From Hysterangium stoloniferum (taxonomy: Eukaryota > Basidiomycota > Agaricomycetes > Hysterangiales > Hysterangiaceae): a DNA stretch of 64,000 bases. Each line of letters opens with the position of its first letter. Position 1 is the first letter of the stretch. This document shows positions 48,471 to 59,666 of the stretch, piece by piece. The position numbers and the translations under genes are program-made. The stretch spans positions 62,001 through 126,000 of the forward strand of contig WHVD01000010.1 in NCBI GenBank assembly GCA_015178975.1. The letters are read 5' to 3'. The notes under the pieces are model-generated. The model worked only from the letters and a program-made list of their open reading frames with translations. It did no database searches and was not told the origin of the DNA.

Positions 48471-49611
48471 CAAATAATGTAGTTTTCCCCTTATCAACCT
48501 CCTGGCTGGAAGATATTCAGCCTTCCATTCATGGTTTTTGTTATGACCGTGTCACAACCCGATGGTCCCTGAGTTTATTGCCACCTATCGACGATTCAAG
48601 TCATTGTTCAAGTCATCACATCAGAAACTGTCGGTCTCCCAATGCTGACGTATGCTTTCACTGTGATCAAACTCCATTTACGCCCCCATCAAAATATACT
48701 CGTACTATTTGGTTAAACTCTGATACATCCCTTTTTATTATGATGATCCGTTCTACTCTATGTTTCACATATGTCTATATATACTTGTAACCCTTGGACT
48801 ATTTCCTTTTCTCATAATCCCGCTCTCAGTTATTTCATGGCCTCCAAACTAATCGTAACCTTCCCATTCCTCATCAAGCTTATTTGTCAATACCATTTTC
48901 CACTCTTCTCATAGTTAGTATTTTCTAGATACTGAATACTTGTATATGAACCCATTGTAGTTGTAGTTACTAGGCAATCAGAATATCGACTCAGAATACC
49001 CTCTTACACCTCTAGAAGTCTCATACTAAGTACTTTGCTATCCACCTTCACGTGCACTCGCCCACTTTCAGTTTCTGACCCCTTGACCTGACATTCGACT
49101 TATCCTTCAGTTCCGATCAGTAGTTCACTGAGAGGTACTTGTTAGGACTAGTCTTTGCCCGTCCGAAATTTAAGGACACCCAATGGATAATTGTGAGGGC
49201 ACAGCACATAAGCTGAAGCCAAGTCCTTCCGATTGGTCCTGTTGGCCTACCGACATTAGTCAGTTTTCAGTTCTTAACAGTTTTCTCCTTTAATGGCTGG
49301 AGGGGGCCTAACTGGTGCCTGTCTCCCCTCAATGATATTTTCAAGGAAGGGTCTAAGTTTGGCTACATTGAAGACTGGGTGGACTTTCATAGAGAGAGGT
49401 AATGTCAATTTATAAGCATTAGGACCAACAACCTTAGTGATTTCAAAGGGTCCATATCTTTGTCCTCCAACTTTCTGGATGGCCTATCTGTTTGAATCTC
49501 CCTGCCTTCTGGCCATACTTTGTCTTCTACCCTGTAAGTTTCTGCCTCTCTTCTAGATTGGTCATGGTACCTGGCCATATCATCAGCAGCTCTGTAGAGT
49601 GCAGTTTGTCA
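48471..49611 (-). mobile_element. Gypsy tail fragment, second copy, split by a solo LTR (fossil)
   Basis: 48471-48538 and 49280-49611 match 27780-28145: chromodomain start, integrase C-terminus and KLRPFLE-type motifs. The solo LTR at 48539-49279 separates the two parts. It is followed by a DDE transposase exactly as at 28146. Confidence 0.7.
48539..49279 (+). mobile_element. Solo LTR, family S (741 bp)
   Basis: TGTTATGACCGTG ... CAGTTCTTAACA, flanked by GTTTT on both sides (48534-48538, 49280-49284). Related solo LTRs in opposite orientation lie at 58249-59670 and 62987-63707. The end shares ATAAGCTGAAGCCAAGTCCT with the E1 LTR, so the two LTR families are distantly related. Confidence 0.9.
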
Positions 49612-50450
49612 CATGTGATGAGTCAACATTCTACAAGAATGACCACAGGAAAACAAAATGAGTGCATAAGAAAGAAAAGGCAGTCACAGAAAAAGGGAGA
49701 GGGGGAGTCCATCATGATATCTGAGTTTTTAACAGTTGAATTGGGGTGGCTGACAGATGGTGACAAGTATGTGCAGTGAGAATATTCTGTCAAAGAGGTT
49801 TTAATTTCATCATTAGAGAGGCTTGGGTGATATTTAAGGCAGGAAAAAATCAGGATGGGTGGTTCTCTGGAGAGGATCTCTTACAACAAGTCATGGTGAT
49901 AGACATCTTTGAAGAGAAGACCAATGGGTATGCAACTGCATTATTTCTGTTTGAAAAATGCACCCAAGTCACTGGAAACATGCTTCAGATGCTTTGTCTG
50001 CTCAAAAAATGCCAAAGAATCCACACCCAATGGGACAGGTTCAAATGTATTGCTGAAAAAACAGACTGTTGTTGCCATTGACTTCTATTCACACAGCCTG
50101 ATTTTGTGGCTCAGAAATCCCATGTAGAGGAGTTAATCACCTCACACAGTCACATCCACAATTCTACCTGAAGTACCATTGCAAGCTCAATTTCATTGAG
50201 CAGTACTAGGGGGCTGCAAAGCTTGCTATTGGAACACTCCCAAAACCACAAATATCAATGAGATGGAGACCAATCTAAAGGCCTGTCTTGATGATGTTCC
50301 ACTAGTTCAGATTCAAAGGTGTTATATTGTCTTTTCATTTTAACTTCACTAATTTTTATTTTATCTCAAGATATGGAAATAGATTGGCTCACTTTATCAA
50401 TGCCTGTACACAGGGTGTGACTGGACCAATTACTGTTTGGGCAAACTGAA
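49612..50450 (+). mobile_element. Fungal DDE transposase fragment, copy 2
   Basis: Same family as 28146-28825 but longer. It shows the HDESTFY region, FKAGKNQDGWFSGEDLLQQV, a zinc-like RFKCIAEKTDCCCH block, QPDFVAQKSHVEELI, the third acidic block (HCKLNFIEQY near 50172-50205) and the tail NEMETNLKACLDDVPLVQIQ. It is interrupted by several frameshifts and stops and is not functional. Confidence 0.7.
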
Positions 50451-50479
50451 AGTCCCAGGACACTAAGCCCAGACAATGA

Positions 50480-51146
50480 ATTTCCTTTTTAGTCTAGCAT
50501 TGGAAATTAAGTTGGCAGTAATGATGGACTTTGAATTTACATAATACCAAATATAGTATGATGCACTGTGCCTCACCAATGACAGTGATGAATTTAACTT
50601 TTCTACCATTTGAGGTAGTTCAACCATGAAGGATGCTTTAAATGCCCAGAAAACTGCACAGGTCTTTTTTGAGCTTGATCAGGTGGCACCAAAACTTGGA
50701 GAGCTGGCTGAGTATCTCAAGCATGCTCACATGACCAAATTGGACTTGCCTTGTGTAGCTGGATTTATCAAACATCTTGGGACACTCCTGACTGAGCTCA
50801 AAAGGATGATGAATGATGTTGAGGATGTCACATCATCAATAGATCCCCGAAAAGCCGAGTCTCACACCATACCTAGTGCCCACCTCCCCCAGCCCACACT
50901 CCTCCCCATGGTAACAAATGAGCGCATAGACAGATCATGGGACCATCACCAGAGAAGGGCAGCACAAAGAGACATAAATCTCATGTATCATTAATTAGCA
51001 TTACATTGCAATGTTGTATTCTGTTGACCACTTGCCCGAGCAATAGTTACATTGTGAAAGATATTTTTTGGAGGTGAGTTGTTTGCTTGGAGTTCGACGA
51101 CATAGGTGTTAAGGTGCAGTGCATCATACTATATTTGGTATTAATG
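50480..51146. mobile_element. Small element with long terminal inverted repeats
   Basis: ATACCAAATATAGTATGATG (50543-50562) is inverted at 51120-51142 (CATCATACTATATTTGGTAT). Comparison with 39330-39425 shows the inverted repeat once ran for more than 90 bp, the right one here being cut. Between them lies an open frame of 122 codons (50626-50994, MKDALNAQKTAQVFFELDQV) of unknown function. The superfamily is not assigned. Confidence 0.5.
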
Positions 51147-52652
51147 TAGGCGCCATCAGGAACCAGCACCCCATTACATAAGCTAAAATCTAATCATAAG
51201 CAAAGATGAATATAATTTCCATTTGACCTCAATGTCTTATAGGGGGGAAATGGATAGTGTAATTATAAAAAAACTATACTACTTATGTATATACATGATG
51301 AGAACAATAGTGTGTGGCAATACAGTGAAAATCAAAAGAACAATGGGGCCAGTGTAGCACCTTGTACATGCTCACACAGCTCTATATTCTAATACACTCC
51401 CTCGAGGAAAACCAAGTGCCCAAAGCACTCCCTGAAATATAAAAGTCTTTCAATTAAAAGCAATTGAAAAGAAAAATTTACTACCTCAACCAAATAAGTG
51501 TTAAAGTCTTCGATTTTCTAGCTCCAGCATGGCAACCAGAATATAACGCTGAGTGAAAAATGTGAAGATGAGTGGAAAACATGAAGATGAGTGGAAAACG
51601 CAAAGATGAGTAGAAGACAGAAAGATGAGTGGAAAATGCAGCAATAGTGAAAAAAGATGCCATGGAAATGTCGGAGGAATGGGCGATAGTGGTGAAACAC
51701 GGTAGCATTGGTGGCAAGATGTGGCAGCAGTGCAAAATGTAGTGGGAAAAATGCAGCGGCGACAACAGCCAGTAAATCGGCATGGAAATGGTGATAGCAA
51801 TGATCCAAAATGTGGGCGACGGTGTGTGACAATTCGGGGGCAACAGTCAAAGGGCATGGGCATCAAATTTCAACATCGACAGGAAACCTGTGGGGGTGTG
51901 GTACACCAGCACACAAATCTTCCACATTCAAAATCCCCGAAATATCTCTAAACAATTTGATGTTGGCATCATAAATTCATTATGTTATTATATGTAATAA
52001 AGTGTAATTTACTTACATTTCAACCTTTCCTGACGTTCTTGAATAAAATTGGCGGCATTCTGATGTATGTGCACAGTAGTAATCCTAGAAGTTACAAGAC
52101 GTCCATTTGGCCCAACACTAAATACAGAGACCTTTGAAGAGAGCCCTAATTTGCGCTTCTTGCCCATGAAATGATAGGAAAGCAAAGCCCAGGAATGAAA
52201 TGGCGGCAGGTGGGGGACAAGCAAAGTGCAGGGAGATGCATTATGTCAGCTATGTACAGTTGTGTACAACTAGAGGTCATGTGGAGCATTGCAAGTGAAG
52301 GGTGACTCGTCTAGCAGCCGGGAAGTGCAGGACCATCCAGCAGGGGACCCATCTTCAGAATCCTTGCCAAACCTGCATGCATCATTGATCCTCTCCCCTC
52401 ACCTTGCACCATGTCATATACCTGGCATATCCCTAGCCCAACCAGCCACACCCATTTCCCCCACCTCAATCTACTGCCAAAGCATTAATGGCTGTGGCTG
52501 CTACTCCCACTCTTCTACACAGTTTTACTTGAAGAAGATATGGTGTTGTGTAATTAATATAGATTGGATGTATCTTAGACTATAATATATACATATATGA
52601 ATTGCCACTTCAAAAAGCCCTTCTACCATTGTCTCAGAGATGAATTTGTTGA
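51147..52652. other. Mostly unassigned, AT-rich sequence
   Basis: A short minus-strand frame at 52164-52009 (MGKKRKLGLSSKVSVFSVGP...) has a basic start but no family I can name. The many minus-strand frames at 51481-51866 are low-complexity shadows of the repeat listed next. No RNA gene was seen. Confidence 0.35.
51553..51645. repeat. Minisatellite, about 19 bp unit
   Basis: Four to five imperfect copies of gtggaaaacatgaagatga. Confidence 0.7.
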
Positions 52653-54340
52653 GTGATAATGGCAAGGTTTGCCTCCATTTTCTCAACGTTCATTCAAGGG
52701 GTGTCCCCAATGAAGAAATGTGGTGGCCATTCTATCACAAAACACAAGCCAAAGCTGGCAAGACTGACTGTCGCTGAGTTCAAAAGGGCCAAAGATGTCT
52801 CGATAAAAGAGCACAGATTCATGAAAAGTACATTCATCAAATATGACCAATGGCTCCATGAGGCAAGAACATGGTTGAAGGAGCTGGTGGAAACAGAGCA
52901 ATCCCCCACAATTCCTTTGGGAGCAGATGAACTAGGTGACAGTTTTGACTGGATGCCAGGAGAAGGTGCATTCAACAACATACCAACTTGGGCTTCACCT
53001 TAGGTTCTTGAGTTGTTTATCACATACATGTGCTTCACCCAGAAGACTAAAGTGACAACAGCATGGCAGATACATGCAGCATTCAAACAGGCGTGGGAAA
53101 CTTGTATGTAAATAAAAATTACTAGTGTCTTCTGTGTATTATCACTGATGTTGTATGGTACATATAATTAGGGACCCTAATGGAAGATGGTCTGGCCCCT
53201 GGCAATGGAATCACAAGAAAGGGACTGGTTGTGGCAATCCAGCCAATTCTCAAGAAGTTGAATGCACAATTGACACCATCAAATGTGATGATGGAAATGA
53301 GAGGAGCCATTCACACTCTGCAGCAATGACAAAACAGGATATAGACAGAATGGTTCAATGGTCAAATAAGCTCTGTCTGGATTCAAGGCTAGAAGAACAT
53401 GGAAAGCTATCCCAGGGAGAATACTGGAAGCAACCTCCTTTTGCTGTCAAGCACTTTATGATGCATGCATTTGCTACAAGTGGATTCACCCTATGGACCC
53501 AGTGCATCTTTTGCAGTTACTAATTGAAGTGAAGCACCAGAGTTTCACCATTTATGTAATTTATTTCAGGAATTTTGAACTTGCCAAACTGCAGTATAAG
53601 CATCTCACCTTGGACCTCAAGACAAATGACAATTACAGATATGCCCATTTCAAGGTCTCTTTACTTGATAGGAAGAACTGGGCTCACCATCAAACAAGGG
53701 ATGAAATCATACATGGTTAGTTCTCTCTTTTTTTTTGAATGACCCATTCTGTTGTGTATGCTTGCTTTAATTTTGAAATGAATATGTCAATAGGGCATGA
53801 ATATCAGATATATGAACAGCTGGAGAATCTGAATATTGACATGTATTTCCACTTTCTTTGGTGGCTCAAATTTTCTGAATGATTCATCTACCATTGGCCA
53901 CTGGAAGTGGATGACTACATTTTCCCTGCGATAGGCTCCAATGGAATTGCCTGGATTGAGACCCCCCCATTCCCCATGATACCATTCAAAAATGGCTTGA
54001 CAAGTTTGTTGGAGTGTGTGAGATTAATCTGGGTCAAGGCTGGCTGATGACACACTGTTTTTCCTGAGGTGGAGTGCAGTATCATTTTATGTATGCACAC
54101 TTCAGGAGGTGATGGAGTCTGGAAGTCATTTTGTGGTGGGGAGGATGGGCTGAAGGAGAACATGTATGTGCTGGGCTCTACTCCTACTCTTAATGGTTTT
54201 GGCACAGATATCTAACTAAATCCTAACTAACCTCTAAAACCCCTGCCCACAATAATCACAGCAGGACACACTGATTTGGTACCTGCTGGATGAACTGTAT
54301 CACTACAAAGAATCTCATGGTGATGCACTCCCACTGATCT
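52653..54340 (+). mobile_element. Crypton-type tyrosine-recombinase element, decayed
   Basis: It resembles the basidiomycete Crypton proteins. Visible in order: an N-terminal block (52653-53003), DPNGRWSGPWQWNHKKGTGC (about 53166), QPPFAVKHFMMHAFATSGFT, the core KLQYKHLTLDL and FKVSLLDRKNW, DYIFPAIGSNGI, a degraded VQYHFMYAHF/LWWGGWAEGE block near 54075-54165, and the last block DTLIWYLLDELYHYKESHGD near 54265. Introns are likely in the family (a GT near 53103 and AG near 53168 fit). It is interrupted by stops and shifts in its second half, and the catalytic Arg-His-Arg-Tyr set cannot be confirmed. Confidence 0.65.
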
Positions 54341-54839
54341 CTCAGCGAACACATTGAGATGTGGCCACCTTCAAAACTTGAGCTATATGACATGATGGTG
54401 GCACAGATGAAGGCACTTGAGGAAAAGATCCTTGCCTCTTTAACTGCTACTGCTGTCAGTAACACTACCATCTTTGTTGATTTGGACAACAGGAACACTG
54501 GTGACACAGGAGCAGTGGACTATGCTCACCCACACTCTTGAGCATCCCAAATGATGCTGAAGGAAATGGATAAGATAGGTACAGAGATGAATGCAGCCCC
54601 TGCCGTGCTCACCTTGCCAGAAGACTGCAAGCTGTGTATCCCATCAATCACATGGAAAGGCCTGCTGCATCTGCACTGGGAGCCCAAGATAGAGTGATCC
54701 CACATGAAAGTTAGATGAGACTGTTGGTGATTTGGATATGTTTTGATACTCCCCATCATTTTAAAAATGCACACCCTACTTAACAAGAACATGTCGTACC
54801 TACGGGTTTTGTAAGGTTGTCAACGACTATCCTTGATTG
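54341..54839. other. No gene recognised
   Basis: A 60-codon plus-strand frame (54359-54541, helical, EEKILASLTA) may be the decayed tail of the Crypton or unrelated. Nothing else is supported. Confidence 0.35.
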
Positions 54840-56000
54840 TAGTGAAGCAAGTTGTAATAATAATCCACACACGGATGTTGTCAATCCCAACTACACGTGA
54901 GTCTCATCTATGGCTATAGTTGAGCTTAGTCTAATATATTTGTCTACTATAGGACTGCGATGGTGGATGGCATGTTATTTATGCTCGGGCGTTCCTCTGC
55001 AGACGGAAACCATGGTGGTCATTTTGGGTCCGTATTATGCTGTTGACATCGTCTGCAGTGTCATCTCATCGATCGTCATATAGTCATGTCTTGCACACAC
55101 CAGGTGATGGGAACAATCTAGTGGGCTTCGACAGTGAGCTGGCACGTGAATCAGTTGGAGATCACCTCTTAGCTCCGGCTGCTATTCTTACGTATACGGG
55201 GCTGCTCCCAGGTCCACTCTCTGGCAGTCATCCGCTTGTGGATTTTCATAATCCTCCTTTAGCTGGTTTAGATTGTCCTGGCCCCATTGGTTATCATCAG
55301 AGTTCCAATATGCATTTGACGAGTCATTTGATAACGATTTTCCCTCTCATGGCCACTCCCTCAGCCTCAGTACCGACACGTCCTACGAGGTCTCCAAGTC
55401 GCCCACAGCAGCCATACAACATAACATCCCCATTTGGGATACAGCAGAGTTTCAGGCCGGAAATCTCGTCGTATTCGTCTCAGTGGATGGAACGGGTATG
55501 TGAGATATAACCTGAACTCAGATGCCTCGTTAATTCACTTTCAATTTTACATTTAGGGTTTCTAATTCTACCGCTACCAGTAGCAGCTCAACTCCTACAA
55601 GTTCCATAAATTTGGGTAGCAGTGTACATGCGACTGCTCCCGCGTTTACAAACCAAGGTCACTCTGACAGGTAGGATTCTGTAACTTGCGGTTCAGCTTA
55701 CATCCACTCATGGTTGCGGTGTAGTTTGACGTCCGAATCAGGTTATAGACATGAAATTCTGAGAAAACACTGGCCACCGGCCTCCATACGGTTGACGAGA
55801 TGCATATAGATAGTATTTTGTCCCATATAAATGACAAATTATTTATAAGATTCATAATAGGGGCGTACTCGCAAACCCACAAAGTACCAGAGATCCCGAA
55901 CTATTGGCGGGAAGCGACAGCCTTCCTGGCCATAGACAAGGGAGCAGCAGCAACCAGCAGGCAGGCGAGTATTCATCGACTGAATTTACTTCCATATTTC
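54840..56000 (+). pseudogene. Divergent paralogue of the Cys/His-cluster gene, truncated
   Basis: Its upstream exon (CSEASCNNNPHTDVVNPNYT, GTGAGT donor at 54891) and main exon (SSHRSSYSH..., 55055 on) align with the repeated gene. The regions matching exons 1, 2 and 4 run on without the introns of the other copies, and exon 3 is missing. Exon 5 (SNSTATSSS...SIN, 55560-55672), exon 6 and the start of the last exon are recognisable. The donor after exon 6 reads AT instead of GT near 55810, and reading phase is not kept into exon 5. The Cys/His domain is gone because gypsy E4 begins near 56000-56030. Much more diverged than copies 1-3. Confidence 0.65.
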
Positions 56001-58273
56001 CTCATAATTCAGCATTGGCGCCGGTGCACAATGGACCCTCCTGTTAGTGAAGCCTCGAATGAATCTGTTGAGAGTGGCAAAGACAACACAACATTCCCCT
56101 GTCCTAGTGAATATCTCAGTACTCAGGTCGCCCTCCACAACTGGACTTGCCAGTATGGTTTGGTGTACCCTGAAGAGCTGGCAGCACCTCGAAAGACCTT
56201 CCGGAGGAGGTACCAAAAGGGGAAACCTCTCATTCGCCCAGAAGCACTCTTCTTTCCAGAGTGGTTTGAAGAAGAGAGTAGTGGTGATGAAAGGGGGGAA
56301 GGACTGTCCAAGGAAATGGCACTCAAGCACCACCAGGGTGCTAAGTTTAAATGGTCCAATTGTTTGGAGTCTGATGAAGATCAGTTTGGGCTGCTCCCAG
56401 AAGCATGGACATTACCTTATAAAGTGAGAACTGGAGGGATTAGAGGGTTGGAAAGTTCTTGAATCTTTCCCCATTCATCTATAGATCTTAGAGCCATTGT
56501 CATTGAGGTGGAGGAAAATGCACCTATGACAACTGAACCCACATCTTCTATGTTAGAGCCTGCAAATGCAGATGGATCTAAAAAGAAGTTGCCAATGCCG
56601 TACAACAAAGGGAAGGAAAGAATGGAAGGTGAACATCCCTTACAGAACCTGCACAAAGAGAGTGAAATGCAGAATAGTCAGCTGAAAAAAGAGGGGAAGC
56701 CCAAGAAAGTTACTAGCCATTATGTATGGGAGTCCTCACAAGTGCTGGAGGGCAGGTACTTTGCAGTAGGAGGGCAAGGGAAATTTGGACCATCATCCCA
56801 TTCAAGCAGCTCATCTTCTAGCAATGGAGATGATGAGTCGTCAGATAGCATGGCTACTGAGTCAGACTCAGGATTGGGGGGTGCTCCCCTAAGTCAATCT
56901 GAAACAGGAAAGAAGAATAGAAAGAAAAACTCACCTAGCTCTCAGCACATAAGAAAGGACAAACACAAACGGTCCATGGCTGAGGTGAAATGAACCAAAA
57001 AGCTGCTTGCTGGAGTTAAGACTAAGCAAGCTGTGATCTACACAGGCACTGTTGAAATTGATGTTCTTGGAGCATTTATATATGCCTATGATCTCTGGGC
57101 AGAGATCAATGGTTAGATCGCAAGTGGGTGGTGAAATTGATTATATACATACTTCCTTGATGGAAAGGCAAGCTCCTTCTATATGAAGTATGTAGCTTTG
57201 ATCAAACAGAAGTGGACCTTGAAGGCTGTGTATGATGGCCTATTCAATTATTGCTTTCCTGCTGATTATAAGGTGCATCTTTGAAAGCAACTTACATCCA
57301 TTAGGCAGGGTAGAAAGTGTTTTCGTGATTTTGCGTGAGATATCGAAAATAATGTGAGGAGGTTTCCTGACATCCATGAGTGACAACTAAAGCAAATTGT
57401 GTGGGATGGGGCATATGACTATATTAAAGAGAAGTGGTTAGATAATGGACTTAATCCTGACAATACATCATGGAAGAGCGTTATCAAAACTGCTACCCAG
57501 TTTGAGGCTGCACAAGAATTTCAGAGGGAAGAAAAAGGGAGAAGGGAAAATGCATCATCCAGATCACCTCAGATATGGCCCCAAAAGAAAGACCTAGTGA
57601 GTCAGACCGGGCAGAAGGCTGATACCCAAGGGGTGAAAAATTACCAGTCCAAGCCATCTGGACCACGAAATACCACTCTCGAACTGAGTCCTAAATTAAG
57701 TCGGAGTGAGATGAATCAACTTTGAGCAGAGGGGCAATGTTTCTCCTGCAAGAATGAGGGTCATGAATCCTGCAACTGTCCCCATGGGAAGTTTGTGTCG
57801 ACATCAAAAAAGGGGGTAGCTGTGTCTGCTGGATCTGTCTGAGTAAAACAACTTACCAATTTGGAAAGAAAGAAAGAGCGGGCAGAGTTACAACTACATA
57901 TGGCCTCATTCATGCTTAGGGATGAGGAGACACAAGAAGAGTTCAATAACTTACACGATCAAATTTATGCTGCCTGGCTGCAGATATCAATCACAGAGTA
58001 TTTTGGGCCAGATACTGCCATAGCTGAGGGTCAAAATTTACTGACAAGGTTCGAGGTGTCCTATTTGATTGAAGACTTCAGGGTGAGAGAATGTTGTACC
58101 TGGGGACCCTCTTCAAATTGGCAAAGTTGAATGTAGGGAACCAGGATTTATTGTTGCTCAAAGCATCATGAACAACCCTGAATGGTTAGGGAAAAAGCTC
58201 ACTGATGACTGTGCAGGCTGTGTTACAGTTGCACGGATTATACAACAGTGTTAAGAACAGAAAACTGACTGAT

Positions 58274-58518
58274 GTGTTAGATTATATAATACCAACCATT
58301 GTTCCAACTGGGACCATATGGTGTACAGCTCTGAGTTCAGTGTGTATATGATCTAATAGGAATGGCACTTAGGGTTATATCCTTAAGAACAGTGTAAGAC
58401 CAAACCTACCCAAGGTCAGATGGTGTAGTGGTTAACACCTTTGTTATGTAATCGAGAGATCCTGGGTTCAATCCCCAGTCTGGCTATTCATTTTCTACAT
58501 TACTTATGTTCTCTAACA
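58274..58518 (+). mobile_element. 245 bp tRNA-bearing mini-LTR (solo), copy 2
   Basis: Nearly identical to 23680-23923, with TGTTAGA/TCTAACA ends. It is flanked by TGATG (58269-58273, 58519-58523) and sits inside the solo LTR of family S. High similarity between copies and intact duplications suggest fairly recent movement. Confidence 0.87.
58414..58485 (+). tRNA. tRNA-like gene inside mini-LTR, copy 2
   Basis: Same 72-base structure as 23819-23890, with one change in the anticodon stem (TTTGT for TTCGT). Box A, box B, acceptor and T-arm are unchanged. The anticodon is uncertain (TGT if centred). Confidence 0.65.
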
Positions 58519-58890
58519 TGATGTCGGTAGGCTGATGGGGACTGAATGGAAGGACTTGGCTTCAGCTTCTATGCTGCACCCTTGCAAGTTACCATCGGGT
58601 GTCCTTAAATTTCAGGCGGGTGAAAACTAGTCCTATTGAATTCCTCACAGTGAGTTACTGATTGGAAACTGAAGGATAAGTTGAGTGTTGGGATGAGGGG
58701 TCAGAGACTGAGGGTGGGTGAGCACATGCAGAGGTGGAGAGTGGGATACTTAGAGTAAGGCTTATGAGAGATGTATATGGGTGTTCTGAGTTGATATTCT
58801 GATTGCCTAGTAACTACATTTACAGCGGGTTTATATACAAGTTATTGGCATCTAGAAACTACTAACTAAGGGAAGAGCGGAAATACTATT

Positions 58891-59265
58891 CACTGGAGAC
58901 ACTCAAAGGTTTTTGGAGTTGGAGAACCTTCTAAAAATCCTACTATTTGGCCAATTTTTCTAAAAGTTTTTTGAGCTCATAAATTGTTTGAAATTTTTAA
59001 CTTTTCATAGGATTTTCCAAGGTGGAAAATCATATATGAAAACTTTGAATATTTGGATCAGGAAATCTGAGGAAACATCATTAGTCAGAGTTTCTTGATA
59101 CAAATTTTTAAAGTTTTCAGATATGATATTCCACTTTGGAAAATCCTACTAAAACTTGAAAATTCCATACAATTTATCAGTTTGTAGAATTTTTAGAAAA
59201 TTTGGCCAAATATTAGGGTTTTCAGAAGGTTTTCAAACTCCAAAAACCTTGGAATGCCTCCAGTG
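58891..59265. mobile_element. CACTA-like MITE, 375 bp
   Basis: It begins CACTGGAG and ends CTCCAGTG with imperfect terminal inverted repeats of about 40 bp. Much of the element can fold on itself (tttggccaa occurs near both inner sides). The flanking ATT triplets (58888-58890, 59266-59268) fit the 3 bp duplication of EnSpm/CACTA transposons. No coding capacity. It is absent from the other family S LTRs. Confidence 0.8.
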
Positions 59266-59596
59266 ATTGACAAATAAACTTGACTAGAAACTGGAGGGTT
59301 ACGATAAGATTGGAAGTTGTGATTAGATGAGAGTGGGATTATGAGAAAAGGAAATAGTCCAAGGGTTACAAGTATTATGGGCATATGTGAAATATAGAGT
59401 AGAATGGATCATCATAATAAAAAGGGACGTATCAAAGCATAACCAGATAGTACGAGTATAACTTGACAGGGGTGTAAATGGGTTTGATCACCGTGAAGGT
59501 ATACATCAGTGTTGGGTGGCTGACAGTTTCCAATACAATGACTTGATCAATAACTAGGAACATCAGTAGATGGTAGTATCCTTGGGGACTGTCAGG

Positions 59597-59666
59597 TTGA
59601 GACATGGTTGCGACATGGTTGAGACATGGTTGCGACATGGTTGTGACATGGTTGTGACATGGTTGT
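59597..59666. repeat. Tandem repeat at the LTR end, 11 bp unit
   Basis: Six copies of gacatggttgN near the outer end of the solo LTR. The related LTRs at 48539 and 62987 have a single unit (gacacggtcgt), so the array expanded in this copy. Confidence 0.8.

Noticed and set aside
51481-51866. Overlapping minus-strand ORFs of 110-121 codons
   Set aside because: Low-complexity His/Phe/Ser strings produced by the gtggaaaacatgaagatga repeats read backwards.
55037-55510. Intact 157-codon gene
   Set aside because: It is the fused exon of a decayed paralogue whose phase does not continue into the next exon and whose later donor is lost.
59597-59666. CRISPR-like array
   Set aside because: Simple 11 bp tandem repeat without spacers, in a eukaryotic LTR. 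The arrays at 7577 and 51553 are rejected for the same reason.
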